Assembly: GCA_937896895.1 (NCBI GenBank)
Contig: CALBNV010000062.1
Location: 1-60,776, forward strand
Reading direction: 5' to 3'
Length of the DNA: 60,776 nucleotides
Origin: an uncultured Bacteroidales bacterium
GTDB taxonomy: Bacteria; Bacteroidota; Bacteroidia; Bacteroidales; F082
Shown piece by piece: positions 19,801 to 28,408 of the stretch (its first letter is position 1; every line of letters starts with the position of its first letter). The position numbers and the translations under genes were made by a program. Below the pieces are notes generated by a model. That model had not been told where the DNA came from and did not search any database. It was given only the letters and a program-made list of their open reading frames with translations.

Positions 19801-22800
19801 ATCGCTGTCACAGGTGAATCTGATCCTGCTTCGTACGTGAAGGTAGTCTTAGGCAGGAATGTCGAAGTACTCGTCCAGGATGTAACGAGATTCAATGATG
19901 TGCTATTTGATGCTCTGCCTGAGCAGACATAACCGTTTGCGTTGTTGTCACCATAGAAGTAAACGCTCTTATAACCGGCATCTGTTGTGTTCTGTGTTGC
20001 GATGAGCAGGTTGCCGCCATTGTATTCGTATGGTGTGCTGAACTCAATAAGGACTTCCGTGCCTGTGAAGTCGATTGTGCCTTCATAGACCTTTGTCGCT
20101 GTTGTGACATCGATCGGGGCTGCTGTCTCGTTTTCACTTACTTCCTTGAGATAGACCTCCCAGTTGCTTGCGCAAGCGCCAGCACCAGAAGAGATGTAGA
20201 ACTTCATTGAGTTGATTGTGGCGCCTTCCATCTCTGCGAGGTCAGCTGCCGGCATGATCATGTTAGCCTTTGTGAAGTCGTCTGCGTAGAATACATAGAA
20301 CGGCCAGTTGTTGCTTGTCGTTGTGCCGTCATAGACTGTGAGTTCTTCTGCTTCACGTGACGGGTTGTGGTTGCCGCCGTAAGTGACCTGTACGCCGTAC
20401 TGATAGACGCCTGTCTCCATGTTGCCCCAGTTGAAGTCAACGTAAGCTGTGTCGTAGCATGTCGGGTTGATGACCTCTGCCACCGGTTCTTCGACAGGAC
20501 CGTTGACGTTGAGGGTCTGCTGGCGATACACTGTGTAGTACTGGAGTGAGCGGCCGCCCTTTCCTGGTGCCGGTGCATTGAGCATTTCAACGTCATCGAC
20601 GCACATCATGAACTGGTCTGAGCAGTTGAAGTGGCGGATTGCGATCCATGCCTGCTGGCCTGCGTATGCGCTGAGGTCAACCTGATACTGGTACCATGTG
20701 CCTTCGCGTGTGTTCTCGCCGCGCACCTTGGCTTTTGCCTCGGCCTTTCTGAATGTTCTGTCACCCTTTGCTGTGAGTGTCCACTCGGCGATTGTCGTGA
20801 AGTCAGCTGCGCTTGTGTTGTCTGCTGTCGAGACAGCGACGCCGAAGTGCTCTGCCGGGTAGTTGACATCCTGTGCGCATGCCCAGAATGTGAACACTGA
20901 AGAACCGCCGATGTTGTATTTCTCAGGTGTCACCATGTAGTCGTCCGGTGTGAGTGCCAACCATGATGCGTTGCAGTATGACTCGCCCATCACGTGGCCT
21001 GCGCCTGTGTGTGATGTGACTGCCATTGTGCTGTGGTTGCCGGCTTCTGAGCTGTGGTACCACACATGGCCGTCGCCGTCGTTGTCGATGTTCGTCCAGC
21101 CTTCGAGGTCGCTCTCGAAGCCGAAGAAGAACTCGTCGCCGTCGCCGCCAGGCATTGAGCCGAGTGACCATGACACCTTCGCCATTGTCTCGTCAATCTC
21201 TTCCGCGATGACTGCGGCAGCCGGGTTGTAGTTCTCGTGGATGATGAAGTCTGTTGTTGTCGTTGCTGCGTATTCGACAACGATGTCAGCTGACACGCTT
21301 GTGAATTCCGGATGGACTGTCTTTGCTCTGTATGTACCGGCCTTCAGTTCTGTGTAGTAGTAACCTGTTTCGTTTGTCGTTGCTGTATATTCGACGTCAT
21401 CGCCGAACTCATCCTGGCCGTTGAACATGACTGTGATGTCTTCGAGAGGTGTGACACCGTCGAGGTCATAGACAATACCGTCGGCGTAACCGTTGCCGGA
21501 AACCTGGACTGTTGCGATGTTTGAATATGCTGATTCACCTTCTGAATGGACTGCTGTCACTGCGAAGTTGTAGCCTTCCATATTATATGTGAGACCTGAG
21601 ACGGTATATTTCTTTTCAACGATAAGTTCGTCATTGACTTTCACATCATTATTATAGAGGTTGAAGCCGATGAATGTACGGTCGTTGATTGAACCCTTTG
21701 CATCGCCGCAGACGAATGTGGTCTTTGGGATGAAGTTGCGCTGTGTAGGTGTGATTGCGCTGAGTGAGCTGTAGCTGTAACCCTGCACTGAAGCACCGCT
21801 TACGGTTGTGCCGTAGAATGAGCATGACTTGTATGTGCCGATGACTGTGTTGTTGACACCGACGAGGAGGTTGCCGCCTCCGTATTCAAATGGTGTGTCG
21901 AGTGTGACGACCATTTCTGTGCCTGTGCCGTTGAGTGAGCCTTCGTAAACGATTGTGGCGTTTTCAGGTTCTGTGAAAGCTGAGACTGTTGTGCCAGGGA
22001 CTTCCATCATATAGACCACGAAGTGTGCCGGATCCCATGCTGCTGATGCAGGTGTTGAGAGGTAGAACTTCATGCTTGTGATTTCACCGCCTTCCATCTC
22101 CGCGAGCATCTCTGCCGGATAGACGATGTTGCATTTCAGGTAAGCGTCTGTGTAAAGGCCATAGACCGGGACGTAGCTGTCTGTCGCTGTGCCGTCGCTC
22201 ACTGTGATCTCACCTTCGAAACCGCCGCCTGCGCCGCCCTTCCATTCGAGCTGGACGTCGTCGCCCTCGAAGATTGTGTAGTCGTCAGCCACGAGGTTTG
22301 TAGGTGTCGGGACTGCGACTGTGAAAGCGAACTTCGCGCTGCTCATCACTTCACCGTTGGTGCCGCGTGCGTCAACGCGCCAGAAGTACTGTGTCGCTGG
22401 CAGAAGCTCTGTGAGTGTGTAGCTTTCAGCAAGATCTGTTGTCCAGTCAACAACCACTGATGATTCCTCTGGGAGGTTGTAAACTGTATTGACAAGGAGT
22501 CTGTATTCGACAACACCTTCTTCCGGAAGTGTCCATGTGAGTGTTGCAGGAGCAACGACTTCCATTGCGCCGTTTTCAGGTGCAACGAGCACAGGGGCTT
22601 CTGTGAGCGGAGGGAAGTCTTCGAGCTGCACAAAGAGGTCGAAATCACTTGCTGATTCAGCGATGAGGTAGTATGTGCCGGCCTGGAGTGTCACATTTTC
22701 AAATGTTGCACCTTCCATGAGAGCGTTGTCAGCTTTCGGCTGTGCCACATTGTAGAGTGCGATGTGACCTGCTGTGACTGTTGCATTGAACTTTCTGGCC

Positions 22801-23873
22801 TCTGCCAATGTGAATGTATAGACAGCGTCTTTGCCGCCCTCAACTGCGTTAGGCAGGTTGTAGTTGTGGTGAAGTGCTGAGAACTCTGGTGCAAAGTTCA
22901 TTATATCTTCACTGACTACCTGTGCGAACTCAACCACATCCGGCTGTGCCGCCGTGTAGAAGTCGGCGTTGATTGTTGCGCTGACTGTCTCTCTTGAACC
23001 TGTGTAGTTGACATTAAGCAAGCTCTGGAATTCGCCCGTGGCGCCTGCTGCCGGTTTGATTTCGACATCAACGCCTTCCTTATAACCAAGTTCATAGTTG
23101 CTGAGCATTGTTGTGTTGTCGAACATATCAGTATATGTTGCGTAGCTTGTTGAAACCGTTGCGCCGTTTGCAAATGTGTTGTAAACGTTGACGTATGTCG
23201 GTTCCATCCATGCGTTGTTAGGCATTTCGACATACAACTCAGCAGGAGTGACGGTAACTGCCGGGACTGCCGCGGTGATGTCAAGCATGACAACACTTCT
23301 GTATGTGTCAGAATTATTGGCTGTTCCCGGATTTGCAATATCGAACGCGCTGGCATCTCTGTAAATGTACAAAGTCCTTGCGGCTTCTCCCGCGAAAGTG
23401 ACGCTTGCCGCGCCGCTTGACCATGCACCTGTCACGTCTGCGAAGCAAACGACCAGGTTCATGGCATCATCATACTCGAATGGCGTGTCGAGTGTGAATG
23501 TGACTGCCTGTGGGTTTTCAACACCGTTCTCGATTGTTCCGGTGGCCACGAGGTCTGCTGCCGACATTGGCACCCAATCGCTAATGCTTGCGAAAGCGTT
23601 CTTTTCAACGTTCTTCATGTAAATCTGAACGTTGCGCGAGTTGCTTGACGAGTTCTTGAGCCACATCGTCAATGAATTGATTGTACCTGCAGTACCGATT
23701 TCCTCAGCGGTGTAAATCTGCTGGGTGAACGAGTAGTTGTACAGCGAGTACACTGGATAGTACGAGTTGGTGGTTGTCCCCGCAGGGTCACCAATCGTAA
23801 CTTCATCAGCTTTCAGCAGGTTTGTGCTGCCGAAAATTGCTAACATTAAGAATAAAATAAGCTTTTTACTCAT
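16890..23873 (-). CDS. Large HagA-like adhesin with DUF2436 module and T9SS sorting domain (2327 residues)
   Basis: Signal peptide MSKKLILFLMLAIFGSTNLLKA. Three modules of the type ending in IPKTTF or LPKTTF lie near residues 15-200, 570-720 and 1190-1345. A fibronectin III-like segment lies near 430-515. Two DxDGDG cleaved-adhesin modules lie near 930 and 1590. A segment at about 1765-1900 (DVWGDGSGYQMLLD, then YDWCITNPTPGDRIWIA) closely follows the DUF2436 domain of P. gingivalis gingipains and HagA. A CTENYSG module (about 1930-2085) is shared with the downstream giant protein. The C-terminus (about 2255-2327, RIYPNPTKGDVRIEA) is a T9SS type A sorting domain. It is the upstream paralogue of the 3549-residue gene and transcribed in the same direction, so the two may be partly co-transcribed. 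Confidence 0.9.
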   Translation of the reverse strand: MSKKLILFLMLAIFGSTNLLKADEVTIGDPAGTTTNSYYPVYSLYNYSFTQQIYTAEEIGTAGTINSLTMWLKNSSSNSRNVQIYMKNVEKNAFASISDWVPMSAADLVATGTIENGVENPQAVTFTLDTPFEYDDAMNLVVCFADVTGAWSSGAASVTFAGEAARTLYIYRDASAFDIANPGTANNSDTYRSVVMLDITAAVPAVTVTPAELYVEMPNNAWMEPTYVNVYNTFANGATVSTSYATYTDMFDNTTMLSNYELGYKEGVDVEIKPAAGATGEFQSLLNVNYTGSRETVSATINADFYTAAQPDVVEFAQVVSEDIMNFAPEFSALHHNYNLPNAVEGGKDAVYTFTLAEARKFNATVTAGHIALYNVAQPKADNALMEGATFENVTLQAGTYYLIAESASDFDLFVQLEDFPPLTEAPVLVAPENGAMEVVAPATLTWTLPEEGVVEYRLLVNTVYNLPEESSVVVDWTTDLAESYTLTELLPATQYFWRVDARGTNGEVMSSAKFAFTVAVPTPTNLVADDYTIFEGDDVQLEWKGGAGGGFEGEITVSDGTATDSYVPVYGLYTDAYLKCNIVYPAEMLAEMEGGEITSMKFYLSTPASAAWDPAHFVVYMMEVPGTTVSAFTEPENATIVYEGSLNGTGTEMVVTLDTPFEYGGGNLLVGVNNTVIGTYKSCSFYGTTVSGASVQGYSYSSLSAITPTQRNFIPKTTFVCGDAKGSINDRTFIGFNLYNNDVKVNDELIVEKKYTVSGLTYNMEGYNFAVTAVHSEGESAYSNIATVQVSGNGYADGIVYDLDGVTPLEDITVMFNGQDEFGDDVEYTATTNETGYYYTELKAGTYRAKTVHPEFTSVSADIVVEYAATTTTDFIIHENYNPAAAVIAEEIDETMAKVSWSLGSMPGGDGDEFFFGFESDLEGWTNIDNDGDGHVWYHSSEAGNHSTMAVTSHTGAGHVMGESYCNASWLALTPDDYMVTPEKYNIGGSSVFTFWACAQDVNYPAEHFGVAVSTADNTSAADFTTIAEWTLTAKGDRTFRKAEAKAKVRGENTREGTWYQYQVDLSAYAGQQAWIAIRHFNCSDQFMMCVDDVEMLNAPAPGKGGRSLQYYTVYRQQTLNVNGPVEEPVAEVINPTCYDTAYVDFNWGNMETGVYQYGVQVTYGGNHNPSREAEELTVYDGTTTSNNWPFYVFYADDFTKANMIMPAADLAEMEGATINSMKFYISSGAGACASNWEVYLKEVSENETAAPIDVTTATKVYEGTIDFTGTEVLIEFSTPYEYNGGNLLIATQNTTDAGYKSVYFYGDNNANGYVCSGRASNSTSLNLVTSWTSTSTFLPKTTFTYEAGSDSPVTAITWSNYLPKNMDMALNLNVMTNSNDDVRGAHATLTNVSEDYLGLVYDVELDSTGLYTFEDFRMGKYAVNVELAGFTPYVDTVEFWGDADYQVVLQENFNTVNDLAVSSTGYAHWAAPTRSVEGYLVMLDGIGLGQVEENYMILPTDNLAEGETYQVKVAAVYTTGVSAWKTANFTYSSCDNFDSGIDELTANANCMDVTFTWGADVPPTPGDGDEFFEEFETGAIPTGWTIIDADGDGFNWTPASVLMAGYTIPAHGGADCITSQSYDGSYGPLTPDNYLVSPKVKITTGSEFSFWACAQDPSYPSEHYGVAISTTTATAGAFTTIAEWTMTAKETAGAGAYMSRDGKGTREGSWYQKTVDLSSYAGQEVYIAIRHFNCTDMFYLNVDDARLQIAGAPVPPPTGEATIVLQADDVWGDGSGYQMLLDNTHSLYGTTIPETGALSLNCSGNEGIYDQFSHKIPTNADGNCSTSNMVCGSSASITIPAGTYDWCITNPTPGDRIWIASTGGSIGGRYNDYTFEGGKTYTFHVYFGGANDATDLTISGGKSAQPKMAVESNDCKNISDVVVINGNRDEYLQYCTENYSGAVGTGGGQVWWANAYTPAQLAAYDGKKITKVGQWVSAPDMYGNIYDGTYNVEVYVGGSTSAPGTLVASASQYITGDDAWHDLELNEPVTIDATQHIWFVFNANGIGYPMCGCDYVGDPNSDILSLDGMVWEHAASGYGLSYTWMIRAFVEAGSGPTPGPTSATIEPNTWALFLDGEFIECVALSQTTYTMTMGDTEEHNFTVVKVDGDYNMSCGENVDFTAGMVTAPANLAVVEAEDGVQLTWNGMAESYKVYRGTSAYDLVEIGTATETSYTDGFNGSCWYGVRAVAECGESDMVVVEYVSSSVNELDATTRIYPNPTKGDVRIEALGMRQIIIVNALGQTVYNQNVNADQMTIDMSQFGAGMYIVNIVTENGVSAKRISVAR

Positions 23874-24020
23874 AATTTTAATGAATTTGTTAATAAGTAA
23901 GTTAATTATCTATATAAGTCTTGCCGCGTGACGGCATTGTCTTATCTGTTGTTAAATTATTATACATCAAGCACTTGCACTTGCAATCCAAATACATATA
24001 TCTACTTTTTGTTTAACTCG

Positions 24021-24028
24021 CAAATATA
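24021..24028 (-). promoter_or_regulatory. -7 box (TATATTTG) upstream of the adhesin genes
   Basis: Exact TAnnTTTG match on the minus strand, giving a leader of about 140 nt that contains a small TGCCG/CGGCA hairpin near 23923-23937. The -33 element is not clear. The rest of 23874-24103 is AT-rich with no gene. Confidence 0.6.
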
Positions 24029-24103
24029 TGCAGTTTTTCAACAAGTTCCGTTGTTTTTTTTCAAAAAAATATCAACATTTATGCTATTTATACTGATTCT
24101 AAA

Positions 24104-25615
24104 TTAGCCAACGTGAATATTGTCGTTCACGAGCTTCATTATCTTCTCAGTATCGTTTCCGAGTTCGGCTCTCAGGTTGGCATCATTGAAGTCTCTGAGA
24201 TATTTGATGAGGTAGTCGATGATGTTTTCGGAGAACACGCCCTTGGCTGTGTATATCTCGCGGTCTTTCTCGAGTTCTTCGGCTGCCCTGACGCATGAGT
24301 CGGGGAGTTGTTCGAGTGCTGCCGCGACGTTCTTGTTCTTGTCGTCATGGATGTTGACACCGAGTCCGACGTAAGTCTTTTCGGCCACTGCGAGTGCGTC
24401 GGGGCATTCCATGCCGTAGCGGGCTGCGGCGCAGAGTGCTGCCATGAGGAGATACATGTCGGCGCATCCGTCGGAGGCTCGCCACTCGAACGTCTGCTTG
24501 TCGCTGAAGTCGCGGCCGGAGTTCTTCTCAAGCGGGTTGCAGTTTGCGACCATGTCCTTGCCGTTGTTGATCCATCCGAGCGGGACGCGTACGAGGGCGC
24601 TTCTGTTGGAGAACGACCAGCAGAGCGAGGTGGGTGCTTCCTGGTGAGGGACGAGACGCATGAACGACAGCGGGTTCGGGTTGCCGAATGCCGGGAGCGA
24701 CGTGCCTGCCATCATGTAGCCGGCGATGGCTTTCTTTGCCACGTCGGTGAGTTCGCCGTTCTTCACCATCATCGACTTGCCGTTCTTGGTGAACTTGCAG
24801 TGCACGTGGAGTCCGCTGCCGGCCTTGCCCACGGTGATTTTAGGCGCGAGTGTGAATGTGACGCCGTACTGGTAGGCGAGCTGCCTCATGATCCACTTGG
24901 CGATGACGAGCTGGTCGGCTGCGTCCTCGATGTTCGTCGGGAGGAATTCTATTTCGTTCTGTTCATAGACTTTGCCGTCGTGGGTGAAGTTGCCTACCTC
25001 CGAGTGTCCGTACTTGATGAGTCCGCCGGCCTGTGCGATGAGGCGCATGGCCTCGACGCGGAACTCGGTGAACTTGTTGAACGGTGCGCTTTCGTGGTAG
25101 CCTCTCTGGTCGGGCACCTCATAGACACCTTCGTCCTCGGCGATGATGTAGTATTCGAGTTCGCCCATGGTCTCCATCGTCATGCCCGTGGTCTTCTGGA
25201 AGACGCTGTGTGCCTTGCGGAGGATGTACTCCGGTGAGCTCTCGAACGGTTCGCCGTCGCGGTTGTAGAAGGAGCAGAGGATGTCGATGGTCGGGATTTC
25301 CGTGAAAGGATTGCGGAATGCCGTCTTGAACTTCGGCACCACATAAAGGTCTGACTTACCTGCCTCGATGAACGGGAAGAGGCTTGAGCCGTCAACGCGT
25401 TCGCCGGCCGACAGGATGCTGTCTAAATGTTCTGCGCTGTGGATGACGAAGTTCAGGGTCTTGAGCTTGCCGTCCCAGCCGCAATAATGGAAATTGACAA
25501 ATTCAACTTCATTTTCTTCACAGTAGCGGATGATGTCCGCCTTCGTGAACTCCGCCGCCGGTTTCTGAAGATAACGCACCAGCAGATTCGGGTTCATTTG
25601 AATTCTTGAGTCCAT
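24104..25615 (-). CDS. glnA: Glutamine synthetase
   Basis: ATP-dependent amidation of glutamate by ammonium, the entry point for nitrogen. The 503 residues include the beta-grasp N-terminal domain (VEFVNFHYCGWDGKLKTLNF region), GERVDGSS, the catalytic GELEYYI segment, the GSGLHVH active-site motif (about residue 268) and NRSALVRVP (about 343). The length and organisation fit the GSI-like family rather than the roughly 730-residue GSIII (GlnN) common in Bacteroides. It is a monocistronic-looking minus-strand gene with no heptamer array after its stop codon. Confidence 0.93.
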   Translation of the reverse strand: MDSRIQMNPNLLVRYLQKPAAEFTKADIIRYCEENEVEFVNFHYCGWDGKLKTLNFVIHSAEHLDSILSAGERVDGSSLFPFIEAGKSDLYVVPKFKTAFRNPFTEIPTIDILCSFYNRDGEPFESSPEYILRKAHSVFQKTTGMTMETMGELEYYIIAEDEGVYEVPDQRGYHESAPFNKFTEFRVEAMRLIAQAGGLIKYGHSEVGNFTHDGKVYEQNEIEFLPTNIEDAADQLVIAKWIMRQLAYQYGVTFTLAPKITVGKAGSGLHVHCKFTKNGKSMMVKNGELTDVAKKAIAGYMMAGTSLPAFGNPNPLSFMRLVPHQEAPTSLCWSFSNRSALVRVPLGWINNGKDMVANCNPLEKNSGRDFSDKQTFEWRASDGCADMYLLMAALCAAARYGMECPDALAVAEKTYVGLGVNIHDDKNKNVAAALEQLPDSCVRAAEELEKDREIYTAKGVFSENIIDYLIKYLRDFNDANLRAELGNDTEKIMKLVNDNIHVG

Positions 25616-25731
25616 GATTTTTATAAAAGTATTTATTAAAAATTTATTAACATTTCACGCCTAATTTAGCGGCGACAAAACTATATAAAAATATGATATG
25701 AAAAACATTTTTTTCAACAATTTATCAACAA

Positions 25732-27150
25732 TTATTGAAAGAGGTCTTCCATTGTGACTTCATTGGAGACGCTGCCGCTGTAAACATTCTGTTTCAGCCC
25801 CCAAGTTGTGACCATGACGAGTCGCAGCGTTTTCTTCGTCTTGCTTTCTTCGGCGAACGACCACATCTTATGTTTGAGATTTGCGTCGTACTCCTTATTA
25901 ATTATATAAGGTGTATCTGAATATTTCATTTCGCAGAGGTTCACCACATTGTCGGCGCGGTCGATGATCATGTCGATTTGCGCCGCCGTTTCCTGTTTCT
26001 TGCTTTGCCATGAATAGATGTTTGCGGCGATGCCCGAGATGCCGAGCGATTTCTTGATATTGTCGGAATGAGCCATGCAGACCTGCTCAAAGGCATAGCC
26101 CGACCAGCTGTTTATTTTCGGAGTGTTTGCGTGGTGTATCCAGAAATCCTTGTCGTTATTAGCGTTGTTCTTTATGAAATTGAAATAAAACAAGGTGTAG
26201 AAGTCGGTGAGTTGATAAAGTTCGTCGCGTTTTGTCTTCCCGAAGGCCGGGTATCTCCTTATAATGTCACAATTTTCCAGGTCTTCGAGCATTGCCGTTG
26301 TCGCGCCGGAATTAGGGAGTTTTGTCGCGTCAATTATTTCACTGCGCGAGAGTCCTTTGGATTTCCTGCCTAAAGCCTCTACAATCAGCATGTATTTCTC
26401 GGCATTCGTGAACAAGGCTTCGTAAAGATTCTTGTATTCATGCCTGAGCTGGCCGTCGTTGTTGAAAAACAGGTTGTCGATGTTCTGCGCGACACTTAGT
26501 TTTTTGTCGAGGAGACTAATATAATAAGGTATGCCGCCCATCACCATGTAGCATTGCAGCTGTTCGGTGCGGCTCATCTTCATCCCGTTGGCCGAAAAAT
26601 ATTGTTCACACTCCGCTAACGTGAACGGATTCAGATGTATTTTGTTTGTCACGCGTCCGTACAGTCCGCCGTGGTTTCTGAAAATCTTTTTCACAATCCA
26701 TGAGGTCGCCGAGCTGCAGCCGATGAGCATGACATCTTTTCGTGCCGAAGCCCAGCCGTTCCAGAACCACTCCAGACCAGTGACGAAGTCCGACTTCTGT
26801 GTGTCCATCCACGACAGTTCATCCAAAAAGATGAGTTTCTTCTTTTCGTCCGACTTTTCGAGAATTTTTATGAGAAGACCAAAAGCCTCAAGCCAGTCTT
26901 TGGGCATTGGAAGGTTTTCGTCTTTTGAATACCTTGTCAGCGACATGAAAAACGCCGCGAGTTGTTTGTTTCTGTCTTTGTCGTTGATTCCTGTTGAATA
27001 GAATGTGAAACTGTTTCCGAAAGTCTCTCTCACGAGAAAAGTCTTTCCCACCCTTCTGCGGCCATAAACAATCGCAAAACACGGATTATCAGAATCATAC
27101 AATTCTTTCAACAGTTTGATTTCCTTAATTCTACCGATAATTTCTGTCAT
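25732..27150 (-). CDS. AAA ATPase of the ATPase_2/DUF234 family
   Basis: A 472-residue protein. Walker A is GRRRVGKT (residues 30-37) and Walker B KLIFLDELSW (about 105-114). The C-terminal part (about 330-470), with QIDMIIDRADNVVNLCEMKYS, has the look of a DUF234/PD-(D/E)xK-like nuclease segment (D...E-x-K). Such proteins are common, often horizontally moved, in Bacteroidota and archaea; their function is not known. The start MTEIIGRIKE was chosen because homologues begin with this R-x-x-E motif. The 26-codon upstream extension is encoded in the repeat element at 27160-27263. Confidence 0.82.
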   Translation of the reverse strand: MTEIIGRIKEIKLLKELYDSDNPCFAIVYGRRRVGKTFLVRETFGNSFTFYSTGINDKDRNKQLAAFFMSLTRYSKDENLPMPKDWLEAFGLLIKILEKSDEKKKLIFLDELSWMDTQKSDFVTGLEWFWNGWASARKDVMLIGCSSATSWIVKKIFRNHGGLYGRVTNKIHLNPFTLAECEQYFSANGMKMSRTEQLQCYMVMGGIPYYISLLDKKLSVAQNIDNLFFNNDGQLRHEYKNLYEALFTNAEKYMLIVEALGRKSKGLSRSEIIDATKLPNSGATTAMLEDLENCDIIRRYPAFGKTKRDELYQLTDFYTLFYFNFIKNNANNDKDFWIHHANTPKINSWSGYAFEQVCMAHSDNIKKSLGISGIAANIYSWQSKKQETAAQIDMIIDRADNVVNLCEMKYSDTPYIINKEYDANLKHKMWSFAEESKTKKTLRLVMVTTWGLKQNVYSGSVSNEVTMEDLFQ

Positions 27151-27159
27151 GATATTAAA

Positions 27160-27263
27160 TTTATTTTTCGCTGCAAATATATAAAAAATACCACTTATAG
27201 CGAAAAATAAATTTATTTTTCGCTGCAACTATGTTTTTTTGGATAGTTATAGCGAAAAATAAA
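27160..27263. repeat. Two tandem 52-bp inverted-repeat units upstream of the AAA ATPase gene
   Basis: Half-sites TTTATTTTTCGCT (27160-27172 and 27212-27224) and their complements AGCGAAAAATAAA (27199-27211 and 27251-27263) are all perfect. Each 52-bp unit is an inverted repeat with a 26-base unique centre, and the unit junction is a perfect 26-bp palindrome. The element starts 9 bp upstream of the ATPase start codon. It could be an operator array, or a terminal repeat left by a mobile element. Confidence 0.92.
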
Positions 27264-27282
27264 ATATCAAAACTCCCCTCTC

Positions 27283-28389
27283 TTAACTTTTAAACGCCTC
27301 AAGCAGCCGTCTCGCCCCTTCGTACGCGCTGACACGTTTGTTTTCGACGTCGTCTTCAACGAGTTTGAGCAAATCTTTCACCAATGTGTTCTCGTAGAAG
27401 TCTGACTTCAAGGTGTTTTCGATGGTGTCGAGCATCATCTGCACGTCTTGTCTTGAGCGTTTCGCGTCGAGGTATCCCGATTGCCTGATGTTATTCACGT
27501 GATTTTCAACCATCTCCCACACTTCCGGCACGTTAAAGTGTGTCAATGCGGAGCATGTGTTGACTTTCACTTCCTGTCCCGACTCTGTCGGCGGGAAGAG
27601 GTGCACTGCGTTTTTTATCTCAGCGGCGGCGCGGTTGGCGCGGTTCACGTTGTCGCCGTCGGCTTTGTTCACCACGATGCCGTCGGCCATCTCCATGATG
27701 CCGCGTTTTATGCCTTGAAGCTCATCGCCCGCTCCACCTATTAATATTAATAGGAAGTAATCGACCATGGAATAGACGGCTGTCTCGCTTTGTCCTACGC
27801 CGACGGTCTCGACGATGATGGTGTCGAAGCCTGCGGCCTCGCACAGTATTATCGCCTCGCGTGTCTTGCGTGCCACGCCGCCGAGTGTCCCTGCCGACGC
27901 CGACGGGCGGATGTAGGCGTTTCGTTGCTGCGACAGCTCTTCCATGCGTGTCTTGTCGCCGAGGATGCTGCCTTTGGAGCGTTGGCTGCTCGGGTCGATG
28001 GCGAGCACCGCCACTTTCTTGCCGCGACCTACGAGTTCCATGCCCAACGCCTCGATGAAAGTACTCTTCCCCGCGCCCGGCACCCCTGTGATGCCGAGAC
28101 GCAAAGCCTTGCCGCTGTGCGGGATACATTCGGCGATGATCTCCTGCGCGAGCTTCTGGTGAGCCGGCAGCGAACTCTCGACTAACGTTATCGCCTTGCT
28201 TAAGATGGTGATGTCGCCGGCAAGGATTCCGTCAACATACGTATTCAACGGCAGAAGCGCCTGACGGCTTGCCTTCAGACGCTCCAAAGCATTGGGGTTG
28301 ACCTGCACCGCAGGCTGGTCGGAACCGGTCACCTGCAACGCCGACTCCCACTCGTGCTTCTGATTCTCGAAATGTTCTGTGTTTTCCAT
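27283..28389 (-). CDS. meaB: Methylmalonyl-CoA mutase-associated G-protein chaperone MeaB
   Basis: GTPase that protects and reloads B12-dependent methylmalonyl-CoA mutase (propionate/succinate metabolism). The 368 residues show the P-loop GVPGAGKS (102-109), the VLAIDPSSQRSKGSILGDKTRM block, SASAGTLGGVARKTRE, ETVGVGQSE, and the NKADGDN base-recognition motif. The mutase genes are not in this window, although meaB usually follows mutB. A TATTTTTG box lies only 5 bp upstream of the ATG. Confidence 0.95.
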   Translation of the reverse strand: MENTEHFENQKHEWESALQVTGSDQPAVQVNPNALERLKASRQALLPLNTYVDGILAGDITILSKAITLVESSLPAHQKLAQEIIAECIPHSGKALRLGITGVPGAGKSTFIEALGMELVGRGKKVAVLAIDPSSQRSKGSILGDKTRMEELSQQRNAYIRPSASAGTLGGVARKTREAIILCEAAGFDTIIVETVGVGQSETAVYSMVDYFLLILIGGAGDELQGIKRGIMEMADGIVVNKADGDNVNRANRAAAEIKNAVHLFPPTESGQEVKVNTCSALTHFNVPEVWEMVENHVNNIRQSGYLDAKRSRQDVQMMLDTIENTLKSDFYENTLVKDLLKLVEDDVENKRVSAYEGARRLLEAFKS

Positions 28390-28393
28390 GCCG

Positions 28394-28401
28394 CAAAAAT
28401 A
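28394..28401 (-). promoter_or_regulatory. TATTTTTG box immediately before meaB
   Basis: Exact TAnnTTTG match on the minus strand. If used, transcription would start almost at the ATG, giving a leaderless or nearly leaderless mRNA. Confidence 0.4.
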
Positions 28402-28408
28402 CGAAAAA

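Noticed and set aside
6135..23873. Many long open frames on other frames within the adhesin genes
   Set aside because: They are low-complexity shadows (Ser/Thr/His-rich) of strongly biased, repetitive coding DNA with no start signals or domains.
24308..25237. 309-codon plus-strand frame opposite glutamine synthetase
   Set aside because: It is antisense to a highly conserved gene, has an atypical Val/His/Cys-rich composition and no promoter.
27160..27263. CRISPR-like pattern of palindromic repeats with different centres
   Set aside because: Only two units, centres of 26 bp rich in A/T, no cas genes and no leader; nested inverted repeats explain it better.
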